Shown here in pieces: positions 24,182 through 34,354 of a stretch of DNA of 64,000 bases. Made by a program: the position numbers and the translations under genes. Numbering within the stretch: position 1 is the stretch's first letter; each line of letters starts with the position of its first letter. The stretch is from Oscillospiraceae bacterium (GTDB taxonomy: Bacteria > Bacillota > Clostridia > Oscillospirales > CAG-272), in NCBI GenBank assembly GCA_015064885.1, contig SVRJ01000003.1:1-64000 (forward strand), in the 5' to 3' direction. The notes beneath the pieces were generated by a model. That model worked only from the letters and a program-made list of their open reading frames with translations. It searched no databases and had not been told where the DNA came from.

Positions 24182-27100
24182 ATGAAAACAAACCTTATGC
24201 GCAGGGCTACAAGCCTTTTACTATGTGTAGCACTGCTGATAACCTACATTCCGCTGACTATACTTTCTGCGGAGGACACTGCCATAAGCCGTATAGCCGA
24301 TGATCCTACAATAGATCATTGGAAGAAGCTTTTCGGACCCGAGGTCCTGTCTACAGAAAATGCAGGCGGCGTATGGATGGATAAATCCGTATTTACCGAT
24401 GCTTCTGCCTTTAACGGCACCGGAATAGCAATGAAGGATGCGAACAGCTTCCTCGTAGCACTTTCTGCAATAGCCGCGAATAAGACAGTATCGGGTATGT
24501 CCTCCACTCCCACAGACACGATACTCGTTCTCGACGTATCGGGTTCTATGAACAGAAGCTACAACGACGTTGCAGAAGATCTTGTAGACGCGGCAAACCA
24601 GAGTATTTCCACTCTGCTCGCAACAAACGAGCACAACAGAGTAGGAGTTGTTCTCTATTCGGGTTCAAGCAGCAGCGCTAACAACAGCGACGCGGCTATC
24701 CTCATGCTCCCGCTTGACAGATATACGACCGGAACAGATAATATCTATCTCACCTACTCGAATAACTACAACGGAGAGGTGATCGGCGTTGACAGAGACG
24801 TAAGGATCTCGGGAACAAATCAAGCTCCCGCAAGACAGAACAAGACCGTAGTAGGCGCTACGTATATTCAGAAGGGCGTTATTCTCGCCAAGGATCAATT
24901 CGTAGCCGATTCCAACTCCACAACGGTCACAGATCCGGTTCAGGGTACGCTGAAGCGCAAGCCCGTAGTCGTTCTTATGTCCGACGGCGACCCGACACTC
25001 GGCTCCACTAATTTCACAGCACCCGGTCAGTATGATCTCGGAAACGGACAGTCCACGAGCGCCGCTCTCGGATTTGTAAGCCAGCTCAGCATATCTTACG
25101 CCAAGGAGCTGATAAAAGCAAAATACAACACAGAGTGTCTCTTCTATACCATTGGTCTCGGACTCGGTGAAGACAACAGCGTTGCAAAAAGCGTTCTTCA
25201 GCCCTCCTCCTCCACAAATGCGATAAACGCCTTCTGGACGTCGTATAATAATGCGTCCGTAGGCGGAACAGTCACCGTTCAGGGAGGATGGAACGCAAAG
25301 AGGGTCACCAAGATATCCACACCGCTCTCTAAAGATTACGTAGATAAATCAATAATCGTAACCTCTTCGACCACAGATCTTGCCGGTGAGCTTAAAAACG
25401 CTTTTCAGTCTATAGTTGAAACGATCCAGCTCCAGTCAAAATACTTTCCAACCCTCATTTCGGAAAACGAAGACCTCTCGGGATACATATCTTTTGTAGA
25501 CAGAGTGGGTAAATATATGGAGGTCACCGACGTTAAGGGCGTTCTTATAAATAACACCCTCTTCTCGGGAAAGGACCTCGCTCAGAATTTCAAGGCGGGA
25601 GCAAACGGCGGCGCTCTCGGAAGTGCGAGCGATCCCACAGCCCTCGGACACGAGATGGTGGCAGCGGTTCAGGCGCGCATTGGTCTCAAGGATGCCGATG
25701 CGGCAAGAACTCTTATAACTCTCGCCCATCAGTACGGACAGCTCAGCTATATAAGCGACACCGAATTTTCAAACTACATCGGCTGGTATGCAAATGCTGA
25801 CGGTGAGTTCCTCGGCTTCTGGCATGAGGGAATCACGACAATGCCCGATCCCGATGACGAAGCTCTCACCGATGCAACAAGACCTGCATACATAATCAGA
25901 TCCTACGGCTATCTCGGTGCGGTAGATGAGGAGCACGGTGTTTCCGCATCCGATATGATGTACGCTACCGTTCAGGTTCGCAAGAGCATACAGACGGGTG
26001 AAGAAATAGTTACGTTCGCGGTTCCCGCGGCTCTCATTCCCGTTGTAACGTACAACGTTTCACTTAATGCAGACAATGATCTCTCTGACCTTGAAGTCAC
26101 CGGAGCTGAGCATCCTATAGCTCTCGTTTACGAGGTTGCGCTCGACGACTCGATCAACGAGTTCACGGTAATGGATATCGTATCCGATCAGTATCTGGCA
26201 GACCACGGGAACGATGACGGCACGGTAAGCTTCTTCTCAAACAAATACGATCACAACAATCTCACAGGCTACGGCACTACAAATACGTACGCCTACTTCA
26301 ACCCTTCAAGACAGAATGATAAATACTACTATCTCGAAGACACTGCCGTTTATTCGGACACAAACGGCACGCTCTACTCGGGCACGTCTCAGCCCACCGG
26401 CGACAAGTATTATGCATATACCGTTTATAAGAAGGACGGTGCTTCCCTGAAGACAGAGACCGCTTATAAAAAGATCTCCCCCGAGGTTCTGTCATCGACT
26501 CTCCAATATGAGAATTCATCAAGCTGGTACATTCCCAAGGGTGACGTCCGCGTAAACCTTGAAGGCTACAGCATCTATAAGGGCGGTTCTTCCTCCTACG
26601 ATCCTGCGGCTAACAAAACCGGTACGCTGAATTTTGCAAACATTCCTTTCGTTGATACTCATAACCACTCGGTCAATGACAGCGGATATAATTTCTTTGT
26701 AGGTGCTACACTCGGAAACAACGGAAGACTTACCGTGACTCCCGAAACAGGCATAAAGATAACGAAGAGTCTGGCAGATGGCGCAACAAGCACTTCTTCT
26801 CCCTTTACGTTTACTATAGCAAACCTCACAAACGAAAATGATTCGTCAACATATCCCGCATATATCATTCTCGCAGACGGCACAGCAAGCAATACCGAGG
26901 TAACGTTTGAAAACGGCAAGGCAACTGTTCTCCTCAACCCTCTCGACGTAATTTACATAGGAGGAATGGAGGACGGAACACAGCTCAGAATAGATGAGCC
27001 GGAAACCGTCGACTACAAGGTCGATTCGGTAAACGGACAGTCCGGTCGCTCTTATGCAGAAATAACCGTTACGGCAAATATGCTTAAAGAGGTATCGTTT

Positions 27101-30100
27101 GTCAATGCTAACAGAGGAACAGGTAACGTTCTTATCTCAAAGGAAGTACTCCACAACTTCGGAGTATCATATCAGATACCCGAAAGCAAGATATTTGAGA
27201 TGACCGTAGCTCTCAGCGGAGTAGGTACGGCAAACGCTGAGTTCCCCGCAAAGCATACGAACGGATCTGTAGACAAGATAACAACAGACGCAGAAGGAAA
27301 ATTCACCGTCTCACTGAGACACGACGAGCAGATAGAGATCTCCGATCTGCCTGCAGGAACCGTGGTAACCGTTCGCGAGCTTAACCCCGGAGCAGGATTC
27401 ACACCCGATTACACGGACACCGACAACGTAAATGACGGCGTACTTACAGTTCTCACCGACTCAACGGCAGCAGTTATAGTACGCAACTCGTACGCGGCAT
27501 CTGAGGTGTATCCCGTAAACGTTGACGTATCGGGTACTAAGACACTCAGAGGAAGAGATTGGCTCAGCACAGATTCGTTTACGTTCACACTTCAAAGACT
27601 TGAGAGCGACGGCGCCTGGACAACTCTCGCAGAGGCACACGTCAAGGGTACCGACGCAAGCAAGACCTTCAGCTTCAACGGTGCGTTTGCAAACGAAAGC
27701 TTCACCGCTCAGGGAACCTATTACTACAGAGTAACAGAAACAGAACCCGAAGGCGGCACTATAGGAGGAGTTTCCTATGATAAGACCGTGCATGCATTCT
27801 CGGTAGACGTTACCGACGTAGATATGGACGGTAAGCTCGAGATATCTGCGGTAAGAGCTGCACGCGAGGAAACGACTCATATCGAAAGCGAAAACAACTC
27901 CTGGCACGTAAGCGTTGACTTCCTTAACACCTACTCGGCTACCGGAAATGCAACTGTCACCATTGATCTTAACAAGACCGTAAGTAACGATTCACTCAGC
28001 CCGCTCGCAAGCGTAAGTGGCTTTGAATTCGAGCTTCTGAACGCCCATGACCGAACTGTATTCGCTATTTCCGAAAAGACCACAGACCGTGGATTTACAA
28101 GACTTATTCTCAATTATAACGAATCTGATATCGGCACTCACGAATATATTCTGAGAGAGAGGATCCCGACGTCTGTTCCCGCAGGATGGACCTACAGCAC
28201 CTCCGAGATCCCCGTGACCGTTATCGTAAAAGACACTAACGACGGTGAAATAACCGCTGTGATCTTCAAAGGAGACCCTAACTCTGTTCCCGAGACGGTT
28301 ACGACCTCCATATCCGAAAGCTTCATAAACTCTTATACGGCAAAGCCTACATCTCTCCCAATTGACTTTGTAAACAAAAACCTCAAGGGAAGAGATATGA
28401 ACGAAGGAGAATTCGAGTTTGCGATACTTGACGTTCAGGGCAACACGATCCTTACAGGTAAAAACAGCGCAGACGGAAAGGTCACCTTCAACGATAAGCT
28501 CTATTTTGACAAGGTCGGAACCTATGCATACTCTATCGTTGAAACAACAGGCGACGGCAACGGAATCGTATCCGACAAGACAGTATATTCGATGCTCGTT
28601 TACGTAACAGACGAAGGCGGAGAGCTTCGCGCTTCGTACAGCATACTTAACAGTGTAGGAACGACAGTAGTCTTCAACAACACCTACACCGCAAAAGAGG
28701 TATCCCATTCGGTATCCGGAAAGAAGCAGCTTATCGGACGAGTTCTCCTCAACGAAGAGTTCACGTTCGTTCTCACAGAGGCTCTTGATGCAAACGGAGC
28801 ACTTAAGGGCAACGCAATAAGCTACGAGGCGAAGAACTTTACAGACGGAACCTTCTCCTTCCCCGCTATAACGTATAAGGAAGCCGGCACGTATTACTAC
28901 GTTGTCACCGAAAAGGGAAACGGGCTCACACAGTACGGAATCAGATACGACAAGACCGAATACTCTGTTGCCGTAACTGTCAAGGATAACAAAGAAGGCG
29001 CTCTCGTTATCGACGAGGTAGTCTACAGTGTTATCGGCGGAAACGACGTAAACGAGATAAAGTTCATAAACAACTATATCCCGAACTCTACCAGCGTTTC
29101 TATCCCCGGTAACAAGATACTTGAGGGCAAGGTACTCGGCGAGGGTAATTTCTCCTTCGAGCTCTACAAATCAAATGAAGCATGGGAGCTTATAGGCGAG
29201 CCCGAGACGGTAAAGAACGGTGCAAACGGCAGCTTCTCCTTCGCTTCCGTTGAATACGACGCAGTAGGAACCTACTACTACGTAGTAAAAGAGGTAAACG
29301 GCGGAGAAAAGATAGACGGAGTAACCTATGACGCAACAGAATTCAGAGTAAAGATAACCGTGAGCGATAACCTCATGGGTCAGCTCGGCCATTCTATACT
29401 CGTATACGATAACTACGACGTTCCTCAGGAAGGCATAGAATTTGTTAACGTTTATGAAATAACCGGCGACAGCACGGTAGAAATAAACGGAAACAAGACA
29501 CTTAACGGACGCGACATGACAGACGGAGAGTTCACGTTTGAGCTTTACGAGACAGATCAGTCGTTCACCTTCCCCGAGGATCCCATGACGACGGCAACCA
29601 ACACAAACGGAAAATTCTCCTTTACTCTCGGATACACCGCAGAGGACGTCGGTAAGACATTCTACTATACGGTAAGAGAAAAGAACTTCGGCAAAACAAT
29701 AAACGGAGTCAAGTTCAGCAGCGTTACTTATTATATCACGGTAAAGGTCCTCGACGGCGGAAAGGGCAACGTAACCACCGAAATGACAATAACCAACGGT
29801 GAAAGCACAGTGTCCTCGCTCGACTTTGTCAACGAATACTCTGCTATCGGAGCAAGCATTGACTTTGATGGTAAAAAGACTCTCACCGGTAACCGTGAGC
29901 TTAAGGAAAACGATTTTACCTTTGATATCTATGCAACGGGCAGCTCATTTGCTATAAACGGCGATCCGATCAAGTCTGTAAAGAATGCATCTGACGGCAC
30001 ATTCAAATTTGAAGGGATCGAGCTCGACGGGGCAAAGACCTACTACTTCGTCATCAAGGAAAACGCGACCTCACCTATCGGCGGCGTTAAGTACGACTCA

Positions 30101-31120
30101 TCCGTATACAACGTTACTGTAACAGTAAAGGACGACGGAAACGGAAAGCTCTACGTTGAAGGCACGACCGTAGTAAAGATCAAGGATTCTGTATCCGAAA
30201 AAGCTACAGAGATCGAATTTACTAACGAATACAGTGCATCAAGCGTAAATCTCGTCCTCAGCGGCAAGAAGATACTCAGCGGAAGAGAGCTTCTTGCAGG
30301 CGAATTCTCGTTCATTCTTCAGGCTTCCGACGCAAACGGCAAAGCTCTTGACGGATCGGTTGCAATAAAAGCTCAGAATAAGGCTGACGGAAGCTTCACC
30401 TTCGACGCTCAGACGTTTACCGAAGCGAAGACCTATTACTTCACACTCAGAGAAGACACAAGCGTAAGCGCAGACCGTGTTAAATTCGACAGTACCGTTT
30501 ATCTTGTATCCGTAGAGGTAACAGACAACGGAGAAGGAAAGCTGATCGCTTCCGCTCCGGTGATAAGCAAGCTTGGCGAAGAAAGCAAGGTAAACGAGAT
30601 AGTATTCACAAACGTTTACACACCGAAGCCCACAGATATCACGGTAGACGTTAACGTGGTGAAGACAGTAAAGAACCTCGGAAGCGCTGCTATCACTCCC
30701 GAAGGCTTTGAATTCATTCTCGAGGATCTTGCAACAAAGCTCAAGTCCTCGGTAAAGACGGATGCAAGCGGCAAGGCAGTATTTACACTCACCTTCAGTG
30801 AAAGCGATATAGGAAAGACATACACCTATAGCCTCAAAGAGCTTAACGACGGAAGAGAAAACGTCAAGTACAGCACGGCAGAGTACACCGTATCGGTAAG
30901 TATATCGCTTGATGAAAACAATACTCTCGTCGCAAGCGTAAGACTTAACGAGGCTGACGTGAAATCCGCAGTCGCAGAGTTTGAAAACATTTACGACGTG
31001 CCTCCCGTAAATCCGCCCACAGGAGACAGAAGCCACCTTTGGCTCTGGATAGCTCTCGCATTCATAAGCGGAACTGTCATCATCTCCGCATTCGGCGGCA
31101 AGAGGAGAGAGGCAAGATAA
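24182..31120 (+). CDS. Giant sortase-type surface adhesin: VWA domain plus about nine pilin isopeptide domains
   Basis: A 2312-residue wall-anchored protein. Residues 1-30 are a signal peptide. A VWA domain starts near residue 105 with the MIDAS motif DVSGSM (D118) and a later VVLMSDGDP, and is interrupted by long insertions, as in tip adhesins of Gram-positive pili. From about residue 960 to 2270 come around nine tandem FctA/Spy0128-type modules of about 110-130 residues. Each begins with a G-x-K-x-L-x-G-R-like strand and ends in F-x-N-x-Y, which supply the Lys and Asn for intramolecular isopeptide bonds; the acidic partner is the E of the V-x-E motif. The C-terminus is NPPTGD, a hydrophobic helix and KRREAR, a non-LPXTG sorting signal. 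The start follows AAGGAGG. Its role is probably adhesion to host or particle surfaces. Confidence 0.9.
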   Translation: MKTNLMRRATSLLLCVALLITYIPLTILSAEDTAISRIADDPTIDHWKKLFGPEVLSTENAGGVWMDKSVFTDASAFNGTGIAMKDANSFLVALSAIAANKTVSGMSSTPTDTILVLDVSGSMNRSYNDVAEDLVDAANQSISTLLATNEHNRVGVVLYSGSSSSANNSDAAILMLPLDRYTTGTDNIYLTYSNNYNGEVIGVDRDVRISGTNQAPARQNKTVVGATYIQKGVILAKDQFVADSNSTTVTDPVQGTLKRKPVVVLMSDGDPTLGSTNFTAPGQYDLGNGQSTSAALGFVSQLSISYAKELIKAKYNTECLFYTIGLGLGEDNSVAKSVLQPSSSTNAINAFWTSYNNASVGGTVTVQGGWNAKRVTKISTPLSKDYVDKSIIVTSSTTDLAGELKNAFQSIVETIQLQSKYFPTLISENEDLSGYISFVDRVGKYMEVTDVKGVLINNTLFSGKDLAQNFKAGANGGALGSASDPTALGHEMVAAVQARIGLKDADAARTLITLAHQYGQLSYISDTEFSNYIGWYANADGEFLGFWHEGITTMPDPDDEALTDATRPAYIIRSYGYLGAVDEEHGVSASDMMYATVQVRKSIQTGEEIVTFAVPAALIPVVTYNVSLNADNDLSDLEVTGAEHPIALVYEVALDDSINEFTVMDIVSDQYLADHGNDDGTVSFFSNKYDHNNLTGYGTTNTYAYFNPSRQNDKYYYLEDTAVYSDTNGTLYSGTSQPTGDKYYAYTVYKKDGASLKTETAYKKISPEVLSSTLQYENSSSWYIPKGDVRVNLEGYSIYKGGSSSYDPAANKTGTLNFANIPFVDTHNHSVNDSGYNFFVGATLGNNGRLTVTPETGIKITKSLADGATSTSSPFTFTIANLTNENDSSTYPAYIILADGTASNTEVTFENGKATVLLNPLDVIYIGGMEDGTQLRIDEPETVDYKVDSVNGQSGRSYAEITVTANMLKEVSFVNANRGTGNVLISKEVLHNFGVSYQIPESKIFEMTVALSGVGTANAEFPAKHTNGSVDKITTDAEGKFTVSLRHDEQIEISDLPAGTVVTVRELNPGAGFTPDYTDTDNVNDGVLTVLTDSTAAVIVRNSYAASEVYPVNVDVSGTKTLRGRDWLSTDSFTFTLQRLESDGAWTTLAEAHVKGTDASKTFSFNGAFANESFTAQGTYYYRVTETEPEGGTIGGVSYDKTVHAFSVDVTDVDMDGKLEISAVRAAREETTHIESENNSWHVSVDFLNTYSATGNATVTIDLNKTVSNDSLSPLASVSGFEFELLNAHDRTVFAISEKTTDRGFTRLILNYNESDIGTHEYILRERIPTSVPAGWTYSTSEIPVTVIVKDTNDGEITAVIFKGDPNSVPETVTTSISESFINSYTAKPTSLPIDFVNKNLKGRDMNEGEFEFAILDVQGNTILTGKNSADGKVTFNDKLYFDKVGTYAYSIVETTGDGNGIVSDKTVYSMLVYVTDEGGELRASYSILNSVGTTVVFNNTYTAKEVSHSVSGKKQLIGRVLLNEEFTFVLTEALDANGALKGNAISYEAKNFTDGTFSFPAITYKEAGTYYYVVTEKGNGLTQYGIRYDKTEYSVAVTVKDNKEGALVIDEVVYSVIGGNDVNEIKFINNYIPNSTSVSIPGNKILEGKVLGEGNFSFELYKSNEAWELIGEPETVKNGANGSFSFASVEYDAVGTYYYVVKEVNGGEKIDGVTYDATEFRVKITVSDNLMGQLGHSILVYDNYDVPQEGIEFVNVYEITGDSTVEINGNKTLNGRDMTDGEFTFELYETDQSFTFPEDPMTTATNTNGKFSFTLGYTAEDVGKTFYYTVREKNFGKTINGVKFSSVTYYITVKVLDGGKGNVTTEMTITNGESTVSSLDFVNEYSAIGASIDFDGKKTLTGNRELKENDFTFDIYATGSSFAINGDPIKSVKNASDGTFKFEGIELDGAKTYYFVIKENATSPIGGVKYDSSVYNVTVTVKDDGNGKLYVEGTTVVKIKDSVSEKATEIEFTNEYSASSVNLVLSGKKILSGRELLAGEFSFILQASDANGKALDGSVAIKAQNKADGSFTFDAQTFTEAKTYYFTLREDTSVSADRVKFDSTVYLVSVEVTDNGEGKLIASAPVISKLGEESKVNEIVFTNVYTPKPTDITVDVNVVKTVKNLGSAAITPEGFEFILEDLATKLKSSVKTDASGKAVFTLTFSESDIGKTYTYSLKELNDGRENVKYSTAEYTVSVSISLDENNTLVASVRLNEADVKSAVAEFENIYDVPPVNPPTGDRSHLWLWIALAFISGTVIISAFGGKRREAR
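27484..30996 (+). repeat. Tandem FctA-type domain repeats in the surface protein
   Basis: About nine consecutive units of roughly 330-450 nt encode modules joined at F-x-N-x-Y boundaries such as FLNTYSA, FINSYTA, FNNTYTA, FINNYIP, FVNVYEI, FVNEYSA, FTNEYSA, FTNVYTP and FENIYDV. The units have diverged in sequence, so recent slippage expansion is unlikely. Confidence 0.8.
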
Positions 31121-31140
31121 CACCTTAAGGGTTTGACCCC

Positions 31141-31178
31141 GGCGGCAACCGAAAATCGGTTGTCGCCGCTTTTTATTT
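31141..31178 (+). terminator. Terminator after the surface protein
   Basis: GGCGGCAACCGA pairs with TCGGTTGTCGCC and is followed by GCTTTTTATTT. Confidence 0.85.
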
Positions 31179-31187
31179 CATGCGCAA

Positions 31188-31216
31188 TTGACAAAAGGCA
31201 AAATATATGATATAAT
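31188..31216 (+). promoter_or_regulatory. Promoter of the sialidase-fold gene
   Basis: TTGACA (31188-31193), 17-nt spacer, TATAAT (31211-31216), extended TGA. Confidence 0.85.
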
Positions 31217-31251
31217 AATCTAACAAACAAAGTATCCGAAAGGAGAACGGC

Positions 31252-32625
31252 ATGAAAGGACAAAGCGGATGGAGTTATTCTCCTTACAGACCCTTCCTTA
31301 CCGAAACGGGAGACTTGTACGTATGCAGGATAGCCCCCACAGAAAACAGTATACATATCGAGTGGCTCGACACAAAAGAGGATGAATACAATGTATTCGT
31401 TAGGCGCAGAGGTGCGGAATTTTTCGATATGGCGGGAAAAACGCGAGCAAACGAGTTCGATATAACAGGACTTGACCAGAAGACGGATTACGAATTTTTC
31501 GTGAGCTCAAAGTGCGGCAAAAGCCTGATCCGTCTTGCAAGATGCGGCGTATCGGTGGGAACAACGGTAAATTATCTTCACCCCGACGACACGGCATACT
31601 CCTTTTCGGGAAGATATCTCTGCTCCCCTTCTCTCCTCAGACTCCCCGACGGTATACTCCTTGCTTCAATGGACGTATACGCTCCGGGTGCTCCGCAAAA
31701 TCTCACTCTCATCTTCAGATCTGAGGATAACGGTGAGACCTGGCACTACTCGTGCGAGCTTATGCCGTGCTTTTGGGGAAAGATGTTTCTCCACAATAGA
31801 AAAATATATATGCTCGCCTGCTCTACCGAGTACGGTGACCTGCTGATAGGCTGCTCGGAGGACGGCGGAAGGAGCTTTTCTTCGCCGGTAACTCTTCTTC
31901 GCGGCTCGAACGGAAAGGACGGAAACGTCGGAGTTCATAAGAACCCCCAGAATATTATAAGGTACAATGACAGGATATACGAAACTCTCGAATGGGGAAG
32001 CTGGAAGAACAAAGAATATTATCACGCCGCCATGGTAATGTCCTGCAACGAGGACGACGACCTTCTCTCTCCCGAAAGTTGGCATTTCACGCCTCCTCTG
32101 AAATACGACAGCAGATGGGAGGGCACCGCACCCGACGGTGAAAAGGGATGTATAGAAGGTACTCTTTGCATAGATAAAGGCGGAAGGCTGATGAATCTTA
32201 TGCGTTATCAGACCGAGGAAAAGAAGGTCCTTGCCTTTTGTGTCAATGAGTCGGACGCAGATGCGCCTCTGTCATTCTCGCACGCGATAGACTTTCCGGC
32301 AAACCTCTCAAAATTCATGATAAAATTCGATACGGTATCAAACAAATATTATTCTGTGGCAAGCAAGCGGATAGACTCTCCGAAAACGCGGAGGAATCTC
32401 CTTTCACTCCTTTCTTCTCCCGACCTTGAAAAATGGGATACCGTATGCGATATAATTGACAAAAGATATGATGATATGAATAAAATAGGGTTTCAGTACG
32501 TAGATTTTGAGATCGAAGGAGAAGACATCATCTTCCTGTGCAGGACTGCAATAAACGGAGCTCACTCCTTCCACGATTCAAACTACTCTACATTCCACAG
32601 AATAAAAAATTTCAGAAAATTATAG
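31252..32625 (+). CDS. Sialidase/neuraminidase-fold glycosidase-like protein with N-terminal Fn3-like domain
   Basis: A 457-residue cytosolic protein. Residues 20-100 look like a fibronectin type III-like beta domain (IHIEWLDTKEDEYNVFVRR, FDITGLDQKTDYEFFV). Residues 110-455 look like a six-bladed propeller of the sialidase superfamily. Two Asp-box motifs are visible (RSEDNGETW and CSEDGGRSF), with propeller strands such as YLCSPSLLRLPDGILLASMD. The arginine triad of GH33 cannot be placed with confidence, so it may act on another glycan. The lack of a signal peptide is unusual for a sialidase and suggests action on an imported fragment. It has its own promoter, a strong AAAGGAG site and no partner gene. 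Confidence 0.7.
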   Translation: MKGQSGWSYSPYRPFLTETGDLYVCRIAPTENSIHIEWLDTKEDEYNVFVRRRGAEFFDMAGKTRANEFDITGLDQKTDYEFFVSSKCGKSLIRLARCGVSVGTTVNYLHPDDTAYSFSGRYLCSPSLLRLPDGILLASMDVYAPGAPQNLTLIFRSEDNGETWHYSCELMPCFWGKMFLHNRKIYMLACSTEYGDLLIGCSEDGGRSFSSPVTLLRGSNGKDGNVGVHKNPQNIIRYNDRIYETLEWGSWKNKEYYHAAMVMSCNEDDDLLSPESWHFTPPLKYDSRWEGTAPDGEKGCIEGTLCIDKGGRLMNLMRYQTEEKKVLAFCVNESDADAPLSFSHAIDFPANLSKFMIKFDTVSNKYYSVASKRIDSPKTRRNLLSLLSSPDLEKWDTVCDIIDKRYDDMNKIGFQYVDFEIEGEDIIFLCRTAINGAHSFHDSNYSTFHRIKNFRKL

Positions 32626-32694
32626 CACAAAAAAGCTTAAAATAACGCAAAATTCGAAAAAATATCACTCTGCAACCTTGAGTTGCTAAAAATT

Positions 32695-32736
32695 AAAGTC
32701 AAGTTGGTAGACTTTATATCGGATATGTGATATAAT
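32695..32736 (+). promoter_or_regulatory. Promoter and inverted repeat before the XRE regulator
   Basis: A weak -35 TAGACT (32708-32713), 17-nt spacer and TATAAT (32731-32736). An inverted repeat, AAAGTC (32695-32700) and GACTTT (32710-32715) separated by 9 nt, overlaps the -35, suggesting an autoregulatory operator. Confidence 0.55.
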
Positions 32737-32796
32737 ACAGGCACACAAATACCTATAGTGAAAGCCAACCGCACCAAATCTTACTCGAGGAGAATT

Positions 32797-33372
32797 ATGA
32801 GCTTAGGAGAAAACATATTCAAACAAAGAACAAATCAAAACTGGTCGCAGACAGATCTTGCAAACGAGCTTAACGTATCAAGGCAATCGGTCTCAAAGTG
32901 GGAAAACAACACGGCGGTCCCCGACCTTGATAAGCTTATAAAAATGAGTCGCCTTTTCAACATTTCTCTCGACGCACTTGTCTTTGACACCCCTCCGCAA
33001 AACGGTGTGGAGACACCGCGAAGCAACGCCCCCTTCTCTTCCGTCCAGAGCACGATCGGTATCATTATGATGATCTTCGGCATGACACTTTTTCTTCTGT
33101 CTATATTTTGGGGCGATCATCTTTATTTCGGCGAGGCCTTTGGAGAACTCTTTTCAATAATAATCGTTCTTTCAAGCACTGTTATGCTGGCCCCCTACAA
33201 TTTCAATATTATGGGGATCTGTGCCATAATTTATTTTCTGTATACGGTTGTCTGCTATGGTATATTGAACGTATCATCACTATATCATTATATATTCACT
33301 TTTATTGCGGGAGCTCTTATCGTCATCTGGTTTATAACGTATGGTATTCATGAAACCGCAAAAAACAATTGA
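32797..33372 (+). CDS. XRE-family regulator with C-terminal membrane domain
   Basis: A 191-residue protein. Residues 3-58 are a Cro/C1-type HTH (IFKQRTNQNWSQTDLANEL, NVSRQSVSKWENNTAVPDL). Residues 95-185 contain about four hydrophobic helices, so the DNA-binding domain is tethered to the membrane. Such membrane-bound XRE regulators in Firmicutes sense envelope conditions, but the signal here is unknown. The ATG at 32797 is used because GAGGAG precedes it; an upstream GTG at 32758 would add 13 residues lacking homology. The neighbouring MgtC-like gene starts 38 nt later and may be cotranscribed. Confidence 0.85.
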   Translation: MSLGENIFKQRTNQNWSQTDLANELNVSRQSVSKWENNTAVPDLDKLIKMSRLFNISLDALVFDTPPQNGVETPRSNAPFSSVQSTIGIIMMIFGMTLFLLSIFWGDHLYFGEAFGELFSIIIVLSSTVMLAPYNFNIMGICAIIYFLYTVVCYGILNVSSLYHYIFTFIAGALIVIWFITYGIHETAKNN

Positions 33373-33410
33373 ATTCTATATCAAGTGCATGAAAGGACTC
33401 CACACTGCCA

Positions 33411-34094
33411 ATGGAAAAAATCATTGATATACTGCATACAGTAAATCCTTGTTCAACAGCTTTCCGAATATTCCTCTCGCTCCTTCTCGGAGGAATAATA
33501 GGGTTTGAACGTGGATACCACAGACGCGCCGCAGGCTTACGTACCCATATCCTTGTCTGCGTAGGCTCAACTCTCACTCCAATAATCGGAATATACTCTG
33601 TTGCCGTTCTCGGCCTCGGCGGAGATGCTATGCGTATAGGCGCACAGGTAATTTCCGGAATAGGCTTTCTCGGTGCAGGTACGATACTTGTACGAAAGCA
33701 TGAGCAGGTAACCGGACTAACTACAGCTGCGGGCCTATGGGCAACTGCAAGTATAGGTCTGGCTATCGGTGTCGGCTTTTACAGTGCAGCGCTGTTCGGA
33801 TTTATCGCTGTTATGATAACCATATCTCTTCTCATCTTTCTTGAAAAGAAGACAAAAAGAATAACCTCATATACCTGCTACATAGAGCTTACCGATCTTT
33901 ACTCTGTAAATGCGTTTTACAGTGAAATAAAGGACCTGGTCTCATCAATTGAGATAATTCCACCCAAAAGCGGATCTACCGACCACGTAGGTCTGGAGCT
34001 CAAATCGGATTCATATATCGAATTTGAAAAGCTTATGCAAAGCTCCTTGCAACGAAAGAACGTAGCTATCGCTCTTCCGTCCAAATCGAATTGA
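33411..34094 (+). CDS. MgtC/SapB family membrane protein
   Basis: A 227-residue protein with four or five helices. The family core is complete: RIFLSLLLGGIIGFERGYHR, AGLRTHILVCVGST, IGAQVISGIGFLGAGTI and VTGLTTAAGLWATASIGLA. The C-terminal 75 residues form a soluble ACT-like domain. MgtC proteins modulate F-type ATPase or Mg2+/phosphate homeostasis in pathogens; in commensals the role is unclear. The ribosome site is poor (GAAAGGA placed 11 nt upstream), consistent with coupling to the preceding XRE gene. Confidence 0.93.
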   Translation: MEKIIDILHTVNPCSTAFRIFLSLLLGGIIGFERGYHRRAAGLRTHILVCVGSTLTPIIGIYSVAVLGLGGDAMRIGAQVISGIGFLGAGTILVRKHEQVTGLTTAAGLWATASIGLAIGVGFYSAALFGFIAVMITISLLIFLEKKTKRITSYTCYIELTDLYSVNAFYSEIKDLVSSIEIIPPKSGSTDHVGLELKSDSYIEFEKLMQSSLQRKNVAIALPSKSN

Positions 34095-34229
34095 ATTTTA
34101 AGAGGTTGTGTCATTAAGACCCGGCCTCTTAAAAAATCTTCAAATACTGGCTTTTGATGCTATTGCACAAAATTGTCCGTTTTTGTGCTTTATAAGCCTC
34201 AGGCAACCGATCTTACCGTCAAATAAAAC

Positions 34230-34270
34230 AAGGGGATGACTCACCGGCAAGTGACTCGTCCCTTTTCCGA
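34230..34270 (+). terminator. Probable terminator
   Basis: An imperfect inverted repeat (AAGGGGATGACTCAC with GTGACTCGTCCCTT) ends in TTTTCC. The rest of 34095-34354 contains only the next promoter. Confidence 0.55.
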
Positions 34271-34296
34271 TTTTAATACTTTTTTGTGAATTACTA

Positions 34297-34325
34297 TTGA
34301 CTTATTAATATAAAAATGCTATAAT
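34297..34325 (+). promoter_or_regulatory. Promoter
   Basis: TTGACT (34297-34302), 17-nt spacer, TATAAT (34320-34325). Confidence 0.75.
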
Positions 34326-34354
34326 GTAATAAAACAAAATGCAAGGAGAGACAA

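Noticed and set aside
30239-31123. Minus-strand frame of 294 codons at the end of the surface-protein gene
   Set aside because: Antisense shadow of repeated coding sequence; no start signal.
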